53,502 bases of DNA from NCBI GenBank assembly GCA_040758525.1, contig JBFLVQ010000001.1, forward strand, positions 1 to 53,502, written 5' to 3'. This stretch comes from JBFLVQ01 sp040758525 (lineage in GTDB: Bacteria > Acidobacteriota > Blastocatellia > Chloracidobacteriales > JADJPF01). Below, piece by piece: positions 16,315 through 24,567 of the stretch (position 1 is the first letter of the stretch; each line of letters opens with the position of its first letter). The notes beneath the pieces were generated by a model, which searched no databases, was not told the origin of the DNA, and saw only the letters and a program-made list of their open reading frames with translations. A program made the translations under genes and the position numbers.

Positions 16315-16526
16315 AATCTCCTCACTAAATTCTTGCGATTTGTCAGGATTATAACCGGTATAGCAGGTAAATAGAAGTATACCAGCACCACACTTAAATT
16401 CAGCCTAGACTACTGCAGCGGTAACAGTAGGCTGTCAGAGGATTGCCCTAGCTGCGGTTTTCCAATATCATTGTGATTCTTCTTTGAGTACGAAATTAAC
16501 TCAATAAACTTTTACAAGAGGAGTTT

Positions 16527-17684
16527 ATGGAAGCAATTAGACCGCATGGTGGTACGCTTATCAATCGTGAAGTCAGTGGTACACAACGAGAGGAATTGAT
16601 CGCACGAGCTGCGAAGATGCCCCGCATTATGCTGAATCTGCGTGAAGTCTCGGATCTAGAAATGATCGCCATAGGCGCTTTCTCGCCGCTTACAGGCTTT
16701 ATGTGTCGTGCTGACTATGAGAGTACCCGTGACCACAAACACTTAGCGAATGGACTACCTTGGACTATTCCTATTACCCTCTCAGCACACCCTGAGGAGG
16801 CGGAACAGTTTCGCGAGGGCCAAGAGATCGCCCTATATCAGGAGAGTAGTGATCACCTGCTGGGTGTACTTAACCTAACAGAGAAGTTTAACTATGACAA
16901 AGAGCGTGAGGCAAAAGCTGTCTATTTAACCACAGAGGAGGCACATCCAGGGGTAAGCGCGCTCTATCGCCAGAGCCAAATACTCTTAGGCGGCCCGGTA
17001 CAAGTAGTCAATCGCCCCCTTAATGCTCCTTTTCAATCCTATCGCCGTACCCCTGCAGAGACACGTGCAATCTTCTCGCAGAAGGGTTGGCGACGTATTG
17101 TTGCCTTCCAAACCCGCAATCCTGTGCACCGTGCACATGAATACATACAAAAATGTGCTCTTGAGATTGTTGATGGCTTGCTGCTACATCCGCTTGTGGG
17201 AGAGACGAAATCTGATGATATCCCCGCCGATGTACGTATGCGCTGTTATGAGGTGCTATTAGAAAAGTACTATCCCAAAGACCGTACGCTACTCTCGGTA
17301 CTGCCTGCGGCAATGCGCTATGCTGGCCCACGTGAAGCAATCTTTCATGCCATTATGCGCAAAAATTATGGCTGTACACACTTTATTGTTGGTCGGGATC
17401 ATGCTGGCGTAGGAAACTATTACGGCACCTATGATGCCCATTATATCTTCGATGAGTTTGATAGTAAGGCGCTTGAGATTACCCCGCTGTTTTTTGAGCA
17501 TACTTTTTATTGTCGGCAATGTGGAGCAATGGCCTCCTCAAAGACCTGCCCACATACCAGCGATCAACATGTTATCTTAAGCGGTACAAAAGTGCGTAGT
17601 ATGCTACAAGCAGGCGAGATTCCTCCAGTAGAGTTTACTCGCCCTGAGGTTGCTGAGATTCTTATTGCTGCGATGCAGAAATAG
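16527..17684 (+). CDS. sat: ATP sulfurylase (sulfate adenylyltransferase)
   Basis: This enzyme makes adenosine 5'-phosphosulfate from ATP and sulfate, the first step of sulfate assimilation. The 385-residue length matches single-domain bacterial or archaeal Sat enzymes with no fused APS kinase. Key motifs are QTRNPVHRAHEY with His201 and His204 (the nucleotide-binding HxxH), LHPLVGETKSDD, and IVGRDHAGVGNYYG near residue 290. A zinc-binding-like cluster (FYCRQCGAMASSKTCPH) lies near the C-terminus, as in some Sat proteins. AGAGGAG sits before the ATG. No other sulfate assimilation genes (reductase, transporter) are adjacent, so it is a lone gene here. It ends 15 bases from the convergent histidine kinase gene. 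Confidence 0.96.
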   Translation: MEAIRPHGGTLINREVSGTQREELIARAAKMPRIMLNLREVSDLEMIAIGAFSPLTGFMCRADYESTRDHKHLANGLPWTIPITLSAHPEEAEQFREGQEIALYQESSDHLLGVLNLTEKFNYDKEREAKAVYLTTEEAHPGVSALYRQSQILLGGPVQVVNRPLNAPFQSYRRTPAETRAIFSQKGWRRIVAFQTRNPVHRAHEYIQKCALEIVDGLLLHPLVGETKSDDIPADVRMRCYEVLLEKYYPKDRTLLSVLPAAMRYAGPREAIFHAIMRKNYGCTHFIVGRDHAGVGNYYGTYDAHYIFDEFDSKALEITPLFFEHTFYCRQCGAMASSKTCPHTSDQHVILSGTKVRSMLQAGEIPPVEFTRPEVAEILIAAMQK

Positions 17685-17699
17685 CTGGTAATTACATTT

Positions 17700-19427
17700 T
17701 TAAGAGTGCTTGATGGGAAGGATCACATAGAAAGAGGTGCCTTCCCCAACCTTACTATTCACTTTGATACGACCACCATGGTTGCGCACAATACCAAGTG
17801 AGACCCAGAGCCCTAGCCCTGTTCCTTTCTTGCCTTTGTTAAGAGAATAGAAAGGTTCAAAGATGTTATGTAGATCGCGCTCCTCTATGCCTATGCCGGT
17901 GTCAGTAAATTCTACTACCACAGAAGGGGCAAGCAGACTCTCTTCACTCATTTCATCCTGTAGACTGGTGGTAATGGTAAGAGTGCCACCGTTCTCCATT
18001 GCCTGTTGACTATTAAGGATAAGATTGAGAAAGACCTGCTTCAATTGATCTGCTGAAGCAACTACTACCGGAATATTCGCTGCCAAGTTCATCTCAGTCT
18101 TGATATGACCCTGTTGCAAAGTCTTGCCTACCAGCACCATGGTTTCATCAAGAAGTTGATTGATATTGACTAGCGCTAGTTCTGTACGACCAGAAGGGCG
18201 AGGGAAACCGAGCATCTGTTTAATGATCCCAGAGACCCTTTCCGTCTCTTTGCGTGCGATCTCTAAGAAACGTAGTGTCTGTGGCTCCTGGCGTGTAACG
18301 GTAGAGGTTGTCTCAAGTAGATAGAGCGAGTTCTTGATCACTTCCAGGGGGTTATTCACTTCATGTGCAATCTGTGCCGACATACGCCCAATTGCAGCCA
18401 TCTTCTCAGACTCAAAAAGTTGCTGCTCGACCCGTCGCCGCTCCAATTCACGCAACTTTGCTAGATCATGCAGGATCGAGACAATTGCTGAGACCTTACC
18501 CTGTTCATCACAGATCTTGCCCGAAATTACATCATAAGCGATCCAGGCACCGGTCTGTGGATCGATAAGTTCTAGCTCTGTCTTATTGCGTGTTTCAAAA
18601 TCTAGGCTAAGGTTGGAGATAAAAGAAGCCAGCTTTACTTTGTTAGAATTGACTGCCTCACATACTACTTTAGCGGCACCATTATCGGCTTGGAAGAGTG
18701 CTTGTGCGCGTTGATTGGTAAGAATAAAGTTTAGCTCAGCATCACATACCACGATTGGCACACCAACATTTTCAAGTATCAGTTCCAACTGATCGCGTTC
18801 ACGGCGCGCTTGTGCTTCAGCCTGTTGTAGGCGTTGGAAATTCATCTCCAGTTCCTTACCAGCGCGTCGTAGTGCAGTAACGTCACGAAATACGGTCACC
18901 ACTCCTACTGAACGGTCATAGTTATCTTTGGAAGGCGTAGAGATTACTTCAAAATGTAGTTCTGTCCCAGTAACAGGATCAATAAGGGAGAGATCCTGTT
19001 TTATTTTTGCCTTATCATCTGCTGAGCGGGCGGCTAAATAGTCAGTAAAGCGAGTGTGATTAAGTTCGCGCAGTTGGCGCAAGGGAGCTGGATCTTCGGG
19101 AGAAAAATTCAATAACTCGGTGGCACGGCGGTTTTGTAATAGTACCTTATTGTTAAGATCTGTGAGTAGAATGGGGTCGGCCATCGACTGCAGAATTGAT
19201 TCCATCCACTCCTTTTCACGCTCTAACTGGTCCAGCATATAAACAGGTTTAGCCTCCCGCCAACACTCTTTTACGGTCGCATCTGCTGACTTGCTTGAGA
19301 GCACCGGCTCCAGGCCAAGGATTGCATGACTCTGGCCGGTAGGATGTGGAAAATCTATTGACACAGATGCACTGGCAGCGACCTCGTGACGGGAATCCCC
19401 TCTCGGTATCGACTGTCTTTTTTTCAT
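17700..19427 (-). CDS. Soluble PAS-PAS sensor histidine kinase
   Basis: This 575-residue protein has no membrane segment, so it should sense a cytoplasmic signal. Two PAS domains lie at about 70-190 (MESILQSMADPILLTDLNNK) and about 205-330 (LELILENVGVPIVVCDAELN). Next comes a HisKA domain with phospho-acceptor His355 in AHEVNNPLEVI. A complete HATPase follows: N box ILNSQQAMENGG, G1 DTGIGI, F box FEPFYSLNKGKKGTGLGLW. The gene is an orphan, with no response regulator beside it. It could in principle feed a regulator whose operon has no active kinase, such as the one at 4913-6765, but nothing in the sequence proves this. There is no strong Shine-Dalgarno site before the ATG at 19427. Confidence 0.93.
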   Translation of the reverse strand: MKKRQSIPRGDSRHEVAASASVSIDFPHPTGQSHAILGLEPVLSSKSADATVKECWREAKPVYMLDQLEREKEWMESILQSMADPILLTDLNNKVLLQNRRATELLNFSPEDPAPLRQLRELNHTRFTDYLAARSADDKAKIKQDLSLIDPVTGTELHFEVISTPSKDNYDRSVGVVTVFRDVTALRRAGKELEMNFQRLQQAEAQARRERDQLELILENVGVPIVVCDAELNFILTNQRAQALFQADNGAAKVVCEAVNSNKVKLASFISNLSLDFETRNKTELELIDPQTGAWIAYDVISGKICDEQGKVSAIVSILHDLAKLRELERRRVEQQLFESEKMAAIGRMSAQIAHEVNNPLEVIKNSLYLLETTSTVTRQEPQTLRFLEIARKETERVSGIIKQMLGFPRPSGRTELALVNINQLLDETMVLVGKTLQQGHIKTEMNLAANIPVVVASADQLKQVFLNLILNSQQAMENGGTLTITTSLQDEMSEESLLAPSVVVEFTDTGIGIEERDLHNIFEPFYSLNKGKKGTGLGLWVSLGIVRNHGGRIKVNSKVGEGTSFYVILPIKHS

Positions 19428-19546
19428 ATAACACTTCTGTATTCTCTTAATTAAGAATCGTTTGATTTTGCATTAGTACCTGCCTGGGAATCAATAAGTT
19501 AATACCTTTATCGTTAAGTAGGGTGATAACCCCATAACAATTGTTT

Positions 19547-20587
19547 TCAGTTAAGTGAGGGAAGAATAGCCAATAGATCACTTAAGAGACCGTAGGCAGT
19601 CTGGGTAAGGTCAGGCTGTTGTTCAACCAGCGCAATCGTCCCCATAAGATCTGTCTCAAAGATCAGTACATTGGAATACTCATCAATAAAATAGAGTAGA
19701 TCCTCGCTAGCAATCTCTTCTGGCGCAACAGATGCTTTCACCTCGCTATCAGAACGTATCACAGTAGTAACAAGTCTAATCTTTTTACCTGCTAGGCGGG
19801 CAGCAACCAATTGGTCGGTCGATAGCTCGCCTATACCAGTACGAACCACTGCGGTGGGAAGCAGATTGGCACCCATCAGACAGTTAGCCAATACCGTGGC
19901 CTTCACTGCCGCATCCCAACCATCAACATCAAGACTAGCATCAGCCTCTGCAATCCCACGTGCTTGTGCTTCGGCAAGCGCACTCTGATAACTACGGCCT
20001 GTCTCCATTGCGGTAAGAATAAAGTTGGTGGTGCTGTTAACAATACCTCGTAGCTTATTTATCTGTACAAGCGGCAAGGTTCGCTCAACTAAATTGAAGA
20101 TTGGGGCACCATCCATTACTGTCGATTCATAACGCAACGAGAGGTTACGTTCACGCGCCAATGCCCGCAATTGCTGCGCAGCAAAAGCCAACGGGCCTTT
20201 ATTGGCAGTCAAAACATGTTTACCAAGATTGAGAGCATGTCTGATATGGCTACAGGCTGGCTCTCCATCTTCGATATTAAGGGTAGTGGTTTCGATAAGA
20301 ATCTCCGCACGACTCCTCTCAATAGCAACAAATGCATCCGCTACCGGCTGTGCACCCATTAATCCCACTAACGAATCTCCATTACGTACACGTGTTAGTG
20401 CCGCAGTCAGATCCAGACCAGCAGATGAGACTACTGAGCCATGGCGTGCGGTCGCTATCGCTGTGCAGATGAAGCGGACATGGTAACGGTCTTCAATCTG
20501 GTAAGCACGCTCGATAAGCAATTCTGCTAATCGCCGCGCGGCATTACCAAAACCTACTAATATAATCGGTACAGTACGAATAGACAT
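19547..20587 (-). CDS. hom: Homoserine dehydrogenase
   Basis: This enzyme reduces aspartate semialdehyde to homoserine with NAD(P)H, for Thr, Met and Ile synthesis. The 346-residue protein has an N-terminal Rossmann motif (IILVGFGNAARRL), the nucleotide-domain phrase VLTANKGPLAF, and the catalytic domain segment GIVNSTTNFILTAMETG followed by EADASLDVDGWDAAVKATVL, with the expected Asp and Lys. There is no C-terminal ACT domain, so allosteric feedback by threonine through ACT is not expected. This short form occurs in archaea and several bacteria. No other aspartate-pathway genes are adjacent. It is divergent from a pseudogene. Confidence 0.93.
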   Translation of the reverse strand: MSIRTVPIILVGFGNAARRLAELLIERAYQIEDRYHVRFICTAIATARHGSVVSSAGLDLTAALTRVRNGDSLVGLMGAQPVADAFVAIERSRAEILIETTTLNIEDGEPACSHIRHALNLGKHVLTANKGPLAFAAQQLRALARERNLSLRYESTVMDGAPIFNLVERTLPLVQINKLRGIVNSTTNFILTAMETGRSYQSALAEAQARGIAEADASLDVDGWDAAVKATVLANCLMGANLLPTAVVRTGIGELSTDQLVAARLAGKKIRLVTTVIRSDSEVKASVAPEEIASEDLLYFIDEYSNVLIFETDLMGTIALVEQQPDLTQTAYGLLSDLLAILPSLN

Positions 20588-20642
20588 AGTTTACCAAGCT
20601 CAATAATAGAAGGTGTAAAGGGACATCCCCTGTAGTTAAATA

Positions 20643-20671
20643 TTGACGTACAATCCACCATTGGTTAGATT
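20643..20671 (+). promoter_or_regulatory. Possible promoter before the exoprotein pseudogene
   Basis: TTGACG (20643-20648), a 17-base spacer and TAGATT (20666-20671) lie in the divergent gap. It may be a relic of the promoter of the degraded downstream gene. Confidence 0.3.
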
Positions 20672-20724
20672 TGCAACACACTATACAACGGAACGATTTT
20701 ACGGTGGGAGGAAACCATGAGTAA

Positions 20725-21328
20725 AGAGAATGGGCGCCTAAGCCCACCAAAAAATCGCTGATAGTATTTATCGCTGATGGCAATATGCACTATCTCTCTC
20801 TTGCTACTGCTCTGGCGATCGATCCAGGTAATCCTCAGAATATTTATGTGGGTTCTCATATAGGAATATTTCGCTCCCGCACAGGTGGGGGCAGATGGGA
20901 TATAACTTGCTGGTTTACCACGGGTCACGGTCTTTGATTTAGCAATTTCACGGCGTGCCCCGGTCTTACCTGCGGTATTGCATGGGCGTGGTATCTGGGA
21001 ACTTATGCTTGCTCCCGGGGGCGTAGGAGGCGAAGATAAAGAGGCACCTAAGGTGACAGTCTTAAGTCCCACGGGTGGTAAGCAACGTAGTCCCGTACAG
21101 GTCAATTGGGAAGCATCTGACAATGTCGGTATCTTCTCACAATCGGTACTTGTATCGATTGACGGGGATGCCACCTTTAACGACACTAGCACGATTAAGG
21201 GCGATGTATGCTCCGTGCAAGTCCCATTCAGCGGTAAAGTCAAGAAAGCGGTTGTACGTATCGTCTCGCGTAATGCGGCTGGTAATACCGGCTCAGACGA
21301 TTCCAATGTTTTCAAGGTCAAGCCTTAA
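20725..21328 (+). pseudogene. Frameshifted remnant of a BNR/sortilin-repeat secreted protein
   Basis: Two frames together encode the end of a repeat exoprotein. The first frame (open from about 20725) includes IDPGNPQNIYVGSHIGIF then RSRTGGGRW, a typical BNR/VPS10-like beta-propeller blade, and hits a stop at about 20936. A second frame takes over near 20905 with GLPRVTVFDLAI and HGRGIWELMLAP, which normally closes such propellers. It continues into an Ig-like tail (PKVTVLSPTGG, NWEASDNVGI) ending at 21328. A one-base indel near 20905 plus loss of the 5' end (no signal peptide, no earlier blades) mark it as a pseudogene. A 116-codon ORF from 20978 survives but lacks its own upstream context. 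A sequencing error could explain the frameshift but not the missing 5' portion. Confidence 0.7.
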
Positions 21329-21340
21329 AGAGAAACTTAG

Positions 21341-21365
21341 AGATCACAACCTATTTTTGTGATCT
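21341..21365. terminator. Terminator-like hairpin after the pseudogene
   Basis: Perfect 9-base arms AGATCACAA (21341-21349) and TTGTGATCT (21357-21365) enclose a 7-base loop just after the pseudogene stop. The T-run after the stem is weak. Confidence 0.5.
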
Positions 21366-21411
21366 TTGTAATGAGTATAATTTTTCTATATAGCCTGATG
21401 GAGAATTAATC

Positions 21412-24381
21412 ATGAAAAGAATTATCCTCTACCGGTCGCTTTTATCATTGATACTCTGCCTAAATCTGGTGCTACCGCTGGTTGGTGCAGTAATGGCACA
21501 ACCTCGCCAAGTTCGCAGTCGTGTGCCACAAGCACTGCGTCCACAATCGATAGAGCCTACTATGATGGCTGGCCTGAAGGCAAAGGTGGAAGTGATCCGA
21601 GATAAATTTGGTATTCCTCATATATTTGCCAAGCGTCTTGAGGATGCTGTATTTATGCAGGGTTTCCTGCATGCACAGGATCGTTTCTTCCAAATGGATG
21701 TTACTCGACGTACTGCCGAAGGTACGTTGGCAGAGGTGCTTGGTCCAGGCCCAAACAACAGTGTACTGCTAGGCGATGTACAATTACGCGCACTTGGTCT
21801 ATCACGTAGTGCGGCAGCGGCTTTCCCATTGCTACGGGCAGAGACACGCCGTCTATTAAAAGCCTATACACGCGGGGTAAACTCCTATCTAGCTAATAAT
21901 CCGCTCCCTGCTGAATATCAAGAGTTGAAGATTACCCAGAAGCGTATGTGGACAGAATTAGATTGTCTGAGTGTCGCCAAGGCTATCGCCTTCAGCCTCT
22001 CTTTTGATCTAAATGATATCACCTACACACTAGCATTACAGGCTTATCAGGCAGCCGGCCAGGCACAGGGGTTTGATGGTGCGGCCCTCTTCTATGAAGA
22101 TATGTACCGTACTGCGCCATTCGATCCAACCTTCACAGTGCCAGATGCGCTTGGTCGAAGTGTTAATGAGACGGCTGCAAATACTAGAGAGGATCAAGCT
22201 ACTAAACAGTTGCGCGAGCAACAGCGCACTTGGAGTCAACACCTCGCCCGTACCATTAAGCCAGCAACACTGCGATTGGCTGAGCAATATGTGGCGCGAC
22301 TAAGAGAGATTCCTTACCTTGCTAATTCGGTACGTACACACGATGCCCGCAATGGTAGTAACTGGTTTATCCTTAGTGGCCAACTCACTGAGTCAGGCTT
22401 TCCAATGTTGACCGGTGATCAACATTTTGATTTCAGCACTCCCCCTATCTGGTATCAGATTCAGCTTAATACCAAAGGCGGTGGGGGCGAGCGTCCCGTT
22501 AATGTGATAGGAGTAAGCGTACCAGGGGCACCAGGCGTAGCATTAGGCCACAATGATAATGTTGCCTGGGCTGCTACTATCACCGTCTTTGATGTCACGG
22601 ATGTCTATCAAGAGGAGATCGCGCCCGAATTTGGTGGACTCTCAACTATATATAAAGGCAAGCGTGAGCCAGTAACATTACGTACAGAGACATTCCGCGC
22701 TAATCAGGTGACTGCAGATAAAACTGATAATATTGTCGTCGTACCACCTAGCGACAGTGTGCCGGCCCGTTTTGCTACTGTGCCACGTCGTAACAATGGA
22801 CCGATTCTCGCTTTAGATCTAAGCGCACGCACCGCACTCAGTCTTCAGAATCCTGGTTTAGGTCCAACCTTGGAAGTCGAGGCATTCCTTGATATGAATC
22901 GGTCACGCTCGATTAAAGAGTTTCAACGTGCGCTGCAATTCTTTGATGTTGGTTCAGTTAATATGGCTGTGATCAGTACAAAAGGCGATATCGCCTACTT
23001 CACTACTGGCGAGCTCCCCTTACGCGAGGATTTAGAAGCAGGAAAAGTAAATGGTGTGCCTCCCTTCTTAATACGCGATGGTCGTGGCGGTAATGAATGG
23101 CAATCGCTACGCCGCCGTGAGCCACGTCAAGCCTTACCAAATGATATCCTTCCTGCTGAAGAGATGCCACAAGTGATCAATCCGCCCCGTGGCTTTGTTG
23201 TCAGCGCCAATAATGACCCTGCTGGTACAACTGCTAACAACAATCCCCTTGAGAAGCGCCGACCTAATGGTGGTATATACTATCTGAGTGGGGGGTATGA
23301 TTTTGGTAGCCGTGCCGCACGCCTTACCAGGGAGATCCAACAAGCTGTCCAGAGCGGCAAGAAGATCTCTGTTGAAATGGCAAGACGTTTCCAGGCCAGC
23401 GGTAAGATGCGTGATGCTGAGATTCTAATGCCCTTTATCCAGCAAGCCTTCGCTAATGCTCAGAAACCTGATGCACCAGCAGCACTAGCCGCACTGGCCG
23501 CTGATGCAGGTGTCAGTGAAGCATTAGCGCGGTTTGCTCAATGGGACTTTACTACTCCCACAGGATTGCGTATTGGTTATGATGCTTTTGTGCCTTTTAA
23601 CCAGAGTGAGCCAACTGAGGCACAGATCTCTGCGAGTGTTGCAACAACCATTTATAGTATGTGGCGTTCATTTATTGTTCGCAATACTCTAGATGCGGCA
23701 TTGGCACCACACCAAATAGCCGCTGTGTCAGGTTATGAGGGGGAAATAGCACTCTCGGCGTTACGCAATCTACTCGATAAATTTGCTATGCGCAAAGGTG
23801 TAGGAGCTTCTGGTATCGCTTTCTTCAGCGTGCCTAGCCTTTCTGATGCATCTGCCGAGGCGCAACGTGATTTTCTTATCCTACAAAGTTTGCGCCAAGC
23901 CCTCGATACACTAGCAGGACCCGATTTCGAATTAGCATTTCATGGCTCGACAAATCAAAGAGACTATCGCTGGGGTATGTTACATCGTGGCTTCTTCCCA
24001 CATCAATTTGGCGATGATTCTCGCTTTACGATCCCCTCAATGGATGGAAATTTCCGTTCTCCACTGCCAGGTCTATATGGTATTCCACGTGATGGTGGCT
24101 ATGAGGTACCAAACGCCTGTAGTCATAATGTACGTGCGCGTGGTGTCAATGATTTTATGTTTGTACATGGCCCCAGCCAACGTTTTACTGTAGTAATGAA
24201 GCCGGGTGCAATCGATGCAGTAAATGCGCTACCAGGAGGACAGAGCGGTGATTTAAATAGTCCTTTTCATGACAATCTACTCAACTTCTGGTTAGTATGT
24301 GATGTTTATCCTTTCATTAGTGATAAACAGCGACTTGGCGAGCAAACTGTCGAGCAGCTTATCTTCCTACCAGCAAAATAA
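21412..24381 (+). CDS. Penicillin acylase family Ntn-hydrolase (secreted)
   Basis: This 989-residue precursor has a signal peptide (LLSLILCLNLVLPLVGAVMA). It matches the penicillin acylase/S45 family, which matures by self-cleavage before a catalytic Ser and hydrolyses amides such as beta-lactam side chains, acyl-homoserine lactones or cyclic lipopeptides. The alpha part has the signature DKFGIPHIFAKRLEDAVFMQ and GFLHAQDRFFQMD. The predicted nucleophile is Ser316 in ARNGSNWFILSG. Downstream are GDQHFDFSTPPIWYQI and GVALGHNDNVAWAATITVFD, as in the family. It is larger than typical S45 enzymes (about 750-850), mostly through extra sequence between residues 220 and 310 and at the C-terminus. GGAG precedes the start and TATAAT lies at 21376-21381. 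The substrate cannot be predicted. Confidence 0.92.
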   Translation: MKRIILYRSLLSLILCLNLVLPLVGAVMAQPRQVRSRVPQALRPQSIEPTMMAGLKAKVEVIRDKFGIPHIFAKRLEDAVFMQGFLHAQDRFFQMDVTRRTAEGTLAEVLGPGPNNSVLLGDVQLRALGLSRSAAAAFPLLRAETRRLLKAYTRGVNSYLANNPLPAEYQELKITQKRMWTELDCLSVAKAIAFSLSFDLNDITYTLALQAYQAAGQAQGFDGAALFYEDMYRTAPFDPTFTVPDALGRSVNETAANTREDQATKQLREQQRTWSQHLARTIKPATLRLAEQYVARLREIPYLANSVRTHDARNGSNWFILSGQLTESGFPMLTGDQHFDFSTPPIWYQIQLNTKGGGGERPVNVIGVSVPGAPGVALGHNDNVAWAATITVFDVTDVYQEEIAPEFGGLSTIYKGKREPVTLRTETFRANQVTADKTDNIVVVPPSDSVPARFATVPRRNNGPILALDLSARTALSLQNPGLGPTLEVEAFLDMNRSRSIKEFQRALQFFDVGSVNMAVISTKGDIAYFTTGELPLREDLEAGKVNGVPPFLIRDGRGGNEWQSLRRREPRQALPNDILPAEEMPQVINPPRGFVVSANNDPAGTTANNNPLEKRRPNGGIYYLSGGYDFGSRAARLTREIQQAVQSGKKISVEMARRFQASGKMRDAEILMPFIQQAFANAQKPDAPAALAALAADAGVSEALARFAQWDFTTPTGLRIGYDAFVPFNQSEPTEAQISASVATTIYSMWRSFIVRNTLDAALAPHQIAAVSGYEGEIALSALRNLLDKFAMRKGVGASGIAFFSVPSLSDASAEAQRDFLILQSLRQALDTLAGPDFELAFHGSTNQRDYRWGMLHRGFFPHQFGDDSRFTIPSMDGNFRSPLPGLYGIPRDGGYEVPNACSHNVRARGVNDFMFVHGPSQRFTVVMKPGAIDAVNALPGGQSGDLNSPFHDNLLNFWLVCDVYPFISDKQRLGEQTVEQLIFLPAK

Positions 24382-24447
24382 TGAAATGAATGTAGGAAGA
24401 GTATTTTTTATGCTGCTTGTGTTGTTAACTTAATTATAATATCCAGC

Positions 24448-24529
24448 AGTGACCAGTGACGAGTAAGAACAAATCTAAAGTAATAATATGAATCCCCAAT
24501 CTATTCAAATCTACTTGTCATTGGTCACT
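24448..24529. repeat. Imperfect inverted repeat between two genes
   Basis: AGTGACCAGTGACGAG (24448-24463) pairs with CTTGTCATTGGTCACT (24514-24529), 14 of 16 positions, around a 50-base AT-rich centre. It could be a large stem-loop terminator after the acylase gene or a small dispersed element. I saw no second copy in the window. Confidence 0.45.
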
Positions 24530-24567
24530 ATTAAGGTGGTGGGCAACTGGGTAGGCAGGAATCATCC

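Noticed and set aside
20665..21321. 218-codon minus-strand ORF opposite the BNR pseudogene
   Set aside because: Low-complexity Pro/Ser composition and no recognisable domain. The plus strand explains the conserved motifs.
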